Of a stretch of DNA of 58,769 nt, positions 52,007-58,769 are shown in pieces. Under the pieces are notes generated by a model. It saw only the letters and a program-made list of their open reading frames with translations, did not search any database and was not told the DNA's origin. This DNA is from CAZMXS01 sp964570325 (GTDB lineage: Bacteria > Verrucomicrobiota > Kiritimatiellia > CAIQIC01 > CAZMXS01). The stretch is from positions 1 through 58,769 of the forward strand of contig CAZMXS010000020.1 of NCBI GenBank assembly GCA_964570325.1, written 5' to 3'. Positions within the stretch are counted from its first letter, which is position 1. Each line of letters starts with the position of its first letter. A program made the position numbers and the translations under genes.

Positions 52007-52486
52007 TCACCAGTTCATCACGCCGACATTGTCCATTGCCTCCCCAACCCGAATAACCACCACCACCTGCCCGCCCGTCACCACTGCGCCAGGCCCGGCC
52101 GCCACCGTGGCCACCTTCCCGGCAACAGGCGCGTACAATACACACTCCTCCCGCTGCCGGTTGAGAACCGTCAACTCCGCCACTATCCCGGCCCGTTCCA
52201 ACAAGAGCGCGGCCAACTCCGGACTGGCGCCGGCGCGGCTTCGCGCGATACGTTCTTCCACCCGCGCCAGTCGCTGTTTGCCCTCCGCAATCCGACCGTC
52301 CCAAGCGGCGGTGTCCAGCGTCGCCAAAAAGGTTCCGCGCTCGACGCGCTCGCCCCGGGTTACGTTCACCCGTCGCACCACCCCAGTACCCGCAAAAGCG
52401 ACCCTCACCCAGTTCGTCCCTTCAACCGGGGCGGCCGCCGCCATGAGCAGCGAAAGAACACAAGAATAAAACGTTTTAGTATACAT
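52007..52486 (-). CDS. exported miniature HlyD-like adaptor
   Basis: The 159-residue product has a signal peptide (FYSCVLSLLMAAAAPVEG). Two half lipoyl-like motifs (VAFAGTGVVRRVNVTRGERV, then LYAPVAGKVATVAAGPGAVV) flank a coiled-coil hairpin (about 68-115). This is the periplasmic adaptor design of MFP/HlyD proteins but lacks the beta-barrel and membrane-proximal domains, and there is no ABC or RND partner next to it. GGGGA precedes the start. It is separated from the divergent GH31 gene by only 29 bases. It could be a separate protein or a reduced adaptor. Confidence 0.75.
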   Translation of the reverse strand: MYTKTFYSCVLSLLMAAAAPVEGTNWVRVAFAGTGVVRRVNVTRGERVERGTFLATLDTAAWDGRIAEGKQRLARVEERIARSRAGASPELAALLLERAGIVAELTVLNRQREECVLYAPVAGKVATVAAGPGAVVTGGQVVVVIRVGEAMDNVGVMNW

Positions 52487-52508
52487 TTTCCCCGTTTATC
52501 TCTATAAT
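52480..52508 (+). promoter_or_regulatory. candidate promoter for GH31 with start at or next to the ATG
   Basis: TATACA (52480-52485) and a perfect TATAAT (52503-52508) are 17 bases apart. The expected start lies near 52515, next to the ATG at 52516, so the mRNA would be leaderless or nearly so. On the other strand the same AT-rich block gives TATTAT before the adaptor gene. Confidence 0.45.
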
Positions 52509-52515
52509 ATATGAA

Positions 52516-55500
52516 ATGAGCATACGCGCGGGCAAAATTCTTTTATCCGCGCTACTGGTTGTTGGCGTTCTGCCGGGCATGGCGCTGACCGCACAGAGCG
52601 GTCTGGGCAATGTGGATCACGTAGTGTCAGCCGCTGATTGGCTAGCCTTGACCATTGGCGCCGACACTGTTGCCATCCGCGTCTGCCGGTCAAACCTTCT
52701 GCAGGTTGACTACCAGCCGGCCGGCGTACGCAATGCCACCACGCCGATTATTGGCACAACCAACTGGCCTGCCGTCGGCGCGGTGATCGAGACCAATGCC
52801 GATCCGCTGGTTATCATTACCCCGGAGATGCGGGTTGAAATCAATCGGAATCCCTGCCGCCTCATACTCTACGATGCCACCGGCACCAATCGCCTGCTGA
52901 GCGAGCAGCCAGCCGAAGGCGTGTTTGCGGACGGGGTGCGCTTCGATCATCCGCTGGCGCATGATTTCTACGGCATAGACGGCTATGGTGTCTGGGAAAG
53001 CTCCAGCAACGGCTTGCTGCGCAATCTCGGCGGTTATGCGGAGGCCGGCTACCAAGGCCATTGTGGTGCGCCGCTGGTTTGGAGCCGCCATGGTTACGGA
53101 CTGCTGGTGGACTCGGACGGCGGCCGCTTCACCATCAACAACAGCAACCTGGTCTTCGATCTCTGCTCCAAAACCAACATCCTGTATTACCTGGCGGTCG
53201 GCCCGCCACCGGCGCTCCTCGCCGCAGTGGCTGAAGTCAGCGGGCGGCCGCCGATCTTCCCCAAATATGCAATGGGGTTCGCCAACACCGAGTGGGGCAT
53301 CAACCAAGCCGAGCTGACCAATATCGTGGCCACCTACCGCGCCAAGCAGATCCCGCTTGATCAGTACATCCTCGACTTCGACTGGAAGGCCTGGGGCGAA
53401 AATAATTACGGCGAATGGCGCTGGCACACCAATAATTTCCCCGGCGGTCCCGGCGGACAATTGCAGAACCTCATGGCCGCCAGCGGCGTCAAGCTGGCCG
53501 GCATCATGAAGCCGCGCATCCACGTCAACACCGTCCAGGGCGGCTATGCCACAACCAACGCCTTCTGGTGGCCTGGCCAGGCCGCGTACGCGGATTATTT
53601 CTCCGGCCTGCTGGTCAAGGATGTTGACTTCGCGTTGCCCGCCTGCCGCGCGTGGTATTTTGACCACATCACCAATGCCTTCGCCACGGGTATCCGCGGC
53701 TGGTGGAACGACGAGGCCGACCAGGCCGGCGGCGGCGGGGCAGTCTTTGGCAACTGGCAATTCCTGCACATGCAACAGGCCCTCTATGAGGGGCAACGCG
53801 CGTGCTCCAGTCAGCGGGTGTGGTCCATCAACCGTAATTTCTTTCTCGGCGCACAGCGTTACGCCTACGCGATGTGGTCAGGCGATATTGACGGCGGCTT
53901 CGACTCGATGCAAAGCCAGCGCGAGCGCATGTTCTCCGCCATCAACGTGGGCGCGATGCGCTGGGGCATGGACATCGGCGGGTTCAACAGCGCGGAGCTG
54001 ACGACCCCCGAGTGCTTCGCCCGCTGGATGCAATTCGGCGCGTTCGCGCCCATCTACCGCGTCCATGGGAACGAAGACCAGCAGCGCCAACCTTGGGTAT
54101 ACGGCACCAACGCTGAAGCCGTCGCCAAGGCGGCAATCGAATTGCGATATCAATTGCTGCCGTACATCTATGCTTATGAACGGCAACTCCACGAGACCGG
54201 GGTCGGGATCGCCCGCCCCCTGTTCCATGTCTTCCCGACCGACGACCAGGCAGCCAATTACAGCGGGGCCTGGATGTTTGGTGATTACCTGCTGGTGGCC
54301 CCCGTGCTCGCCGCTGGCGCAACCACGCAAGTCGTATACCTGCCCGCCGGCATGTGGCACGATTATTTCCGCGGCGGGCGCCTGACAGGCGGGCAATGGA
54401 CCAATTATCCGGTCAACAGCGCTACCTGGCGGGATATCCCGCTCTTCATCCGCGACGGCGCCATCATTCCGTCCCAGCCGGTGATGAACTATGTAGGCGA
54501 ACGGATCGTCAGTAACCTATATCTCGACATCTTCCCCAGCGCCGACGAAAGCCGGTTCACCTGTTACGACGACGATGGTGAAACCTACGCTTGCGATGAC
54601 GGCATGTATTTCAAACAATGCATCGCCGCGCAGAACCTGGACCGGCATGTATCCGTGCGCCTCGCCGCGCCCACTGGCCACTACACACCGGAGTGGCAGT
54701 ATTACATCTGCCGTATTCTCTGCCCCACCGCCACCGGCGTTTATGTGGACGGCATCGCCGTGACAAATCGCGGTGACTGCGCCACGCTGGCGGCAACGGG
54801 CGCCGAGGGTTGGGCTATGGGGACTAATCGCCACGGGCCCACTGTGTGGGTGAAGGTAGCGGCGGGCGCGGCCCGGCAGATCATCGTATCCAACAATATC
54901 GTCGCGACGCCCGTGATCAACCCGGCCGGCGGGGCGTTCAACGGAGCGACGGAGGTAGCGCTCAATTGTGCGACCCCCGGCGCGATCGTGCGCTACACGA
55001 CCGACAATTCAGAGCCCAACGCGAGCGCGCCGGTTTATACCGCACCTTTTTTCATCTGGACCACCGCAACGGTCCAGGCGCGGGGTTTTCTGTCCGACGC
55101 TTCATCCAGCCGGGTGGCGGCGGCGGTATTCACGCTCGACAACAACCTGCTGAACAACGGCGGCTTTGAACGGCAGGGGCAGATTCTCAACCGGGGGCTG
55201 TTCTGGTATCCGCAGGATCCTGACCGGCACGGCGACATGTGGGGCAGCGGCCTGCGCATCAATTGGCGCTGCCATTCCGGCCAATGGCAGGGCGTACTGC
55301 GGGGCACATGGGCAGGTGCCGGGAACTCCGGCGGCTTCTGGCAGGAAGTGCCCGCGACTCCGGGACGGACCTACCGGTTCTCGGCCTGGTTCTGGGCGGA
55401 CACGACCTGGAGCGCCGGCGCGCACGGCATCAAACTGGAGTTTCTCTCCGGGACCGAGCGCGGCACCAATTATCTGCTGGCGGTCACCAATTATCTCGGG

Positions 55501-58500
55501 ACCATCGGCGAAAAGTGGACCAATAAAAGCATCCAGGCCACCGCCCCAACCAATGCCACCTGGGTCCGGGTTGTCGTGTTCGCCAACAGCATCGGCGCCA
55601 ACGGGGCGCTGCAATTCGACGATCTGCGGTTGGAGCCCCTGAACACGCTGACCTTGACCGTCCGATCCGAGCACAGCACGCCGGCGCCGGCGGTCGGCAC
55701 GTATCACTATGAAAGCGGGCAGACGCTGACCAGCCGTGTTCCCAGCCCGATCACGAGCGGCGGCACCCAGTGGATTTGCGCCGGCTGGGCCCTGGCCGGC
55801 CATGAACCCGCCAATGGCGCAACCAACACCGTGAGCCTCGCCCTGACCAACCACGCCGTGCTCACCTGGCTCTGGACCACCAACGCCGTGGAGCCCTGCT
55901 GGCTGGAATTCAGCGCGCCGGAATACACGGTCAGTGAGGCCGCTACCGCCGCCGTGATCAGCGTAATACGCACCGGCGACAGCAATTCAACGGTGGCCGT
56001 GAGTTTCAGCGCCGCCGCCGAGACCGCCATCGCCGGCGCAGACTATGCGGCTACAAGCGGGGTACTGACCCTGGCCACAGGCGTGCAAACGGGCGTGTTC
56101 ACCGTGGTGGTCCACGACGACGTGCAGTACGAAAGCAATGAAACAATCCGGCTGACGCTATCCAATCCCACCGGCCAGGCCCTGCTGGGCGGCCGCAGCA
56201 ACGCCGTTTTGACCATTAACGATGATGACCCCGATCTGGGTCAACGGACGCTGCTCATCATTTCGGCTCACGGCGCGGCCGACCCATCCGCGGGCATTTA
56301 CACTCAGAATTACGGCGTCGCGCTAGCTTGCCATCTGACTAATGCCATCACACTCGCCGGCACCCAATATGTCGGGATCGGCTGGCTCGGCACAGGCGCC
56401 GTCCCGGCCAATGGAACCGAATTATCCACCCCGGTGTTTCTTTTGACCAACGACTCCACAATCACCTGGCTCTGGCAAACCAACTGCCATTTCGCGCGTA
56501 ATGCGGCCGCCAACGGATTTGTGGCCGGGGCCACCAACGGCTGGTATGCGCTCGGCGCCGTGGTAACCGTCACCGCTTATCCATCCTTCAACTTCGCGTT
56601 CGGCGGCTGGTCCGGTGATGTGGCAACCGGGCAGACCAACGACAATCCATTGACCTTGAGCATGGACCGGACCCGGAATATCACCGCCCATTTCACGGCC
56701 ACCAATGCCGGCAACCTCCTGCTGAATCCCGGCTTCGAGCTGGCCGGATTGGCGGAAACCAACGCGCTCTACTGGAATCGCAACGACCCGGACAACCACG
56801 GCGAAGCCTGGGGCAGCGCCGCGCGGGTGAACTGGCGCAGCTACTCCAACGCCTGGGAGGGCGTCATCCGCGGCACCTGGGCGGGATGCGGCAGTTCCGG
56901 CGGATTCTGGCAAGAGGCGCCCGCGACGCCCGGCGCGCTGTACCGCTTTGCCGCCTGGCTCTGGGCGGACGACGGCAACCCGGATGGCCCCTGGTCGGCT
57001 GCCTACCAAGTCATGAAGATTGAATTCCTGACCGGTGCGACCAACGGGGAAACCATCATCCATGCGGTGACCAGCGGGCTGGCCGGCGTTTATCAGTCCT
57101 GGCAGAACCGGAGCCTGCAAGCCACGGCGCCGACTAATGCCGCCTGGGTGCGCGTGGTCATCATGGCGGACGGCGTTGGTTCAGCGGGCGCACTGCAGTT
57201 TGACGAGTTGGAACTGAAGATCGTCCCCACGCTGAACGCGCCGATCGCGCTGACGGCCGGCGCAACCAACGCCGGCTCATTCACGGCGCGGTGGGTGGCT
57301 TCGGCCGGCGCAACGGGATACGAACTGGATGTAGCCACCAACCCGTTGTTCCGGCCGGCGCTTTACGCCTCTGACCTCTTTATCTCGCAATACGGCGAGG
57401 GCAGCGGCAACAATCGCTACCTCGAGATATTCAATGGCACGACGCAGGCCGTGGACTTGGCCGCATACCGTATCTGGGGCATTCGCAACGGCGGCTCCTG
57501 GCACGAATCCGAGCTGGCGCTGACCGGCGTGGTGGCGCAAGGCGGCGTATTTGTGGTGTGCAACAACGCCTGCACCTCGGCCGCCATTCTCGCTCAGGCC
57601 AACTGGATCGGCAGCAACGCGCCGCCGCTGGACTTCAGCGGAGACGACGCCGTCGGCCTCGCCCGCGCGACGGGCGGCGCCACCAACCTGATTGACGCCG
57701 TGGGCCAGGCCGGAACGGATCCGGGCACCGGCTGGGGCGTTGCCGGTGTCGCGGACGCCACCTTCGACCACACGCTGGTCCGGCTGGCGACCGTCACCCA
57801 CGGCAACACCGACTGGACGTCCTGCTCCAACGAATGGCTGGTATATGGGCCCGACATCTTCACCAATCTAGGCGCACATTCAATGGCCGGCATGGGCCCC
57901 GGCGACTACCTGCCGCTTTACGCGGCGCGGCGCGTGCCGGCGGTCGAGAGCGCCGCCGTCAGCGGCTTGACGGCCGGCGCCACCTATTACTACCGGGTGC
58001 GGGCCACCAATGCCTTGAGCGTCAGCCCCAATTCCGCCACCATCACAGTCACAACGGCAAACGCCTTCCAAATCACGGCAACGCATGGCCCGCACGGCAT
58101 CATCATTCCTTCCGGCAGCGTATGGGTCGCAGCGGGCGGGGCCACCAATTTCACGGTCACAGCAGATGCCTTCTATCACATTCTACAGTTGCTGACAAAC
58201 GGGCAGTCCGCCAACCTGACTAATTCCAGCCGCGTAATCTGGGTATGGAGCAATGCGACGGCGGACAGCTTCATCCATGCGGACTTCGCCGAAAACCTGG
58301 CCAGTAATGCCACGCCGGAATGGTGGCTGCACTTTTATTATGGCGCCACCAATTACGATCTCGCTGCGTTGAGCGACAGCGACGGAGACGGTCATTTTGC
58401 CTGGCAGGAATACTCGGCTGGGACCGACCCGACCGACGCGGATTCGCGGCTGACACTCACCCCCCAAGAGGAGCCAGCTGCGGCCGGATACATCCTAACC

Positions 58501-58680
58501 TGGCAGGCCAATACTGCGCGCGTTTATTCCATCCACTGGGCCACCGGCTTGACCGACGCCGCCGGCTTTCACCTGTTGACCGGCAACATTCCGGGCGCGG
58601 CGGGGCTCAACAGCTACACCGACCATACCGACCGCGGCGCGCTGCCGACATATTACCGACTTAAGGCCGGACTACCTTAA
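52516..58680 (+). CDS. exported multidomain GH31 glycoside hydrolase
   Basis: The 2,054-residue product has a signal peptide (ILLSALLVVGVLPGMALTAQ). GH31 domain (to about 780): nucleophile Asp399 in GWWNDEAD, acid/base Asp457 in WSGDIDGG, plus PPIFPKYAMGF. Then a chitobiase-C-like domain (796-860), a CBM-like domain (877-1040), an InlB-like repeat ending TWLWTTN (1042-1125), a Calx-beta domain (1130-1237), two InlB-like repeats (1242-1393), a second CBM-like domain (1400-1565), an FN3 domain interrupted by a lamin-tail-like domain (1572-1847), an InlB-like domain, and a calcium-binding-type tail (DSDGDGHFAWQEY) ending YYRLKAGLP. It probably cleaves extracellular alpha-glycosides; specificity is not known. 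The 12-base stem at 58693-58720 follows. Confidence 0.92.
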   Translation: MSIRAGKILLSALLVVGVLPGMALTAQSGLGNVDHVVSAADWLALTIGADTVAIRVCRSNLLQVDYQPAGVRNATTPIIGTTNWPAVGAVIETNADPLVIITPEMRVEINRNPCRLILYDATGTNRLLSEQPAEGVFADGVRFDHPLAHDFYGIDGYGVWESSSNGLLRNLGGYAEAGYQGHCGAPLVWSRHGYGLLVDSDGGRFTINNSNLVFDLCSKTNILYYLAVGPPPALLAAVAEVSGRPPIFPKYAMGFANTEWGINQAELTNIVATYRAKQIPLDQYILDFDWKAWGENNYGEWRWHTNNFPGGPGGQLQNLMAASGVKLAGIMKPRIHVNTVQGGYATTNAFWWPGQAAYADYFSGLLVKDVDFALPACRAWYFDHITNAFATGIRGWWNDEADQAGGGGAVFGNWQFLHMQQALYEGQRACSSQRVWSINRNFFLGAQRYAYAMWSGDIDGGFDSMQSQRERMFSAINVGAMRWGMDIGGFNSAELTTPECFARWMQFGAFAPIYRVHGNEDQQRQPWVYGTNAEAVAKAAIELRYQLLPYIYAYERQLHETGVGIARPLFHVFPTDDQAANYSGAWMFGDYLLVAPVLAAGATTQVVYLPAGMWHDYFRGGRLTGGQWTNYPVNSATWRDIPLFIRDGAIIPSQPVMNYVGERIVSNLYLDIFPSADESRFTCYDDDGETYACDDGMYFKQCIAAQNLDRHVSVRLAAPTGHYTPEWQYYICRILCPTATGVYVDGIAVTNRGDCATLAATGAEGWAMGTNRHGPTVWVKVAAGAARQIIVSNNIVATPVINPAGGAFNGATEVALNCATPGAIVRYTTDNSEPNASAPVYTAPFFIWTTATVQARGFLSDASSSRVAAAVFTLDNNLLNNGGFERQGQILNRGLFWYPQDPDRHGDMWGSGLRINWRCHSGQWQGVLRGTWAGAGNSGGFWQEVPATPGRTYRFSAWFWADTTWSAGAHGIKLEFLSGTERGTNYLLAVTNYLGTIGEKWTNKSIQATAPTNATWVRVVVFANSIGANGALQFDDLRLEPLNTLTLTVRSEHSTPAPAVGTYHYESGQTLTSRVPSPITSGGTQWICAGWALAGHEPANGATNTVSLALTNHAVLTWLWTTNAVEPCWLEFSAPEYTVSEAATAAVISVIRTGDSNSTVAVSFSAAAETAIAGADYAATSGVLTLATGVQTGVFTVVVHDDVQYESNETIRLTLSNPTGQALLGGRSNAVLTINDDDPDLGQRTLLIISAHGAADPSAGIYTQNYGVALACHLTNAITLAGTQYVGIGWLGTGAVPANGTELSTPVFLLTNDSTITWLWQTNCHFARNAAANGFVAGATNGWYALGAVVTVTAYPSFNFAFGGWSGDVATGQTNDNPLTLSMDRTRNITAHFTATNAGNLLLNPGFELAGLAETNALYWNRNDPDNHGEAWGSAARVNWRSYSNAWEGVIRGTWAGCGSSGGFWQEAPATPGALYRFAAWLWADDGNPDGPWSAAYQVMKIEFLTGATNGETIIHAVTSGLAGVYQSWQNRSLQATAPTNAAWVRVVIMADGVGSAGALQFDELELKIVPTLNAPIALTAGATNAGSFTARWVASAGATGYELDVATNPLFRPALYASDLFISQYGEGSGNNRYLEIFNGTTQAVDLAAYRIWGIRNGGSWHESELALTGVVAQGGVFVVCNNACTSAAILAQANWIGSNAPPLDFSGDDAVGLARATGGATNLIDAVGQAGTDPGTGWGVAGVADATFDHTLVRLATVTHGNTDWTSCSNEWLVYGPDIFTNLGAHSMAGMGPGDYLPLYAARRVPAVESAAVSGLTAGATYYYRVRATNALSVSPNSATITVTTANAFQITATHGPHGIIIPSGSVWVAAGGATNFTVTADAFYHILQLLTNGQSANLTNSSRVIWVWSNATADSFIHADFAENLASNATPEWWLHFYYGATNYDLAALSDSDGDGHFAWQEYSAGTDPTDADSRLTLTPQEEPAAAGYILTWQANTARVYSIHWATGLTDAAGFHLLTGNIPGAAGLNSYTDHTDRGALPTYYRLKAGLP

Positions 58681-58692
58681 AGCCAAAAACAA

Positions 58693-58720
58693 GAACCGGC
58701 GGGCCGAAGCCCGCCGGTTC
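58693..58720 (+). terminator. strong hairpin after the GH31 gene
   Basis: Twelve bases (58693-58704) pair perfectly with 58709-58720 around a CGAA tetraloop, 12 bases after the stop codon. The following bases (CTCGTCTTTGGCC then TTTT) are T-rich but not a continuous run. It is a good candidate for an intrinsic terminator. Confidence 0.7.
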
Positions 58721-58769
58721 CTCGTCTTTGGCCTTTTCTAGATAACGAATAAAGAAAGTGAAGATTCTG

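Noticed and set aside
1..58769. CRISPR arrays, rRNA genes and intact insertion sequences
   Set aside because: I saw no evenly spaced direct repeats, no rRNA-like segment and no complete transposase. The only recombinase is the truncated one at 2012.

Overview
The window is a GC-rich bacterial chromosome segment. Its exported proteins carry a mix typical of the PVC superphylum: a giant GH31 protein with InlB-like repeats ending in TWLW(T/Q)TN, calcium-binding DxDxD tails, Calx-beta, lamin-tail and FN3 modules, and a C25 peptidase. It also encodes a complete Na+-translocating NADH:quinone reductase, cytochrome bd oxidase and cobalamin-dependent MetH. A member of the Kiritimatiellota or a close relative is my best guess; this is inference from protein style, not a database result.

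Layout. 1-1.9 kb: what looks like the end of an integron gene-cassette array, with small unrelated genes all on the minus strand (exported protein, orphan HicB, methyltransferase) separated by attC-like imperfect hairpins. It is followed by a divergent, truncated tyrosine recombinase, a TetR regulator and tRNA-Leu(UAA). 3.6-10 kb: an exported HAF-repeat protein, then a Gld-type ABC exporter operon (ATPase, permease, GldG-like, DUF4340). 10.2-15.8 kb: an exported beta-lactamase-fold serine hydrolase diverges from cydAB across a 0.5 kb region holding two large palindromes centred on GCGGCCGC.

15.9-25.2 kb (minus strand): seven tightly packed genes that all appear to encode exported products: a one-motif phospholipase D protein, a nucleosidase with a signal peptide, a 1,220-residue TPR-type lipoprotein, and four secreted proteins, two of which share a cysteine-rich head joined to different tails. 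This is the most unusual locus here and I do not recognise it as a described system.

25.5-35.6 kb (minus): metW, metX, a nucleotide-sugar dehydrogenase, dnaG, cvpA, a Nudix hydrolase and metH. 36-47.3 kb: nqrM and apbE (Nqr maturation), a three-gene pseudopilin/PilX-like cluster, nqrABCDEF and a polyprenyl synthetase likely to supply the quinone tail. NqrB and NqrC keep the (S/T)GAT threonine sites that ApbE flavinylates, so the whole Nqr assembly kit lies within about 10 kb.

47.7-58.7 kb (plus): gpmI, an exported SagB-like nitroreductase and a gingipain-type C25 peptidase, then a minus-strand mini HlyD-like adaptor separated by only 29 bp from a 2,054-residue GH31 glycosidase that ends at a strong hairpin.
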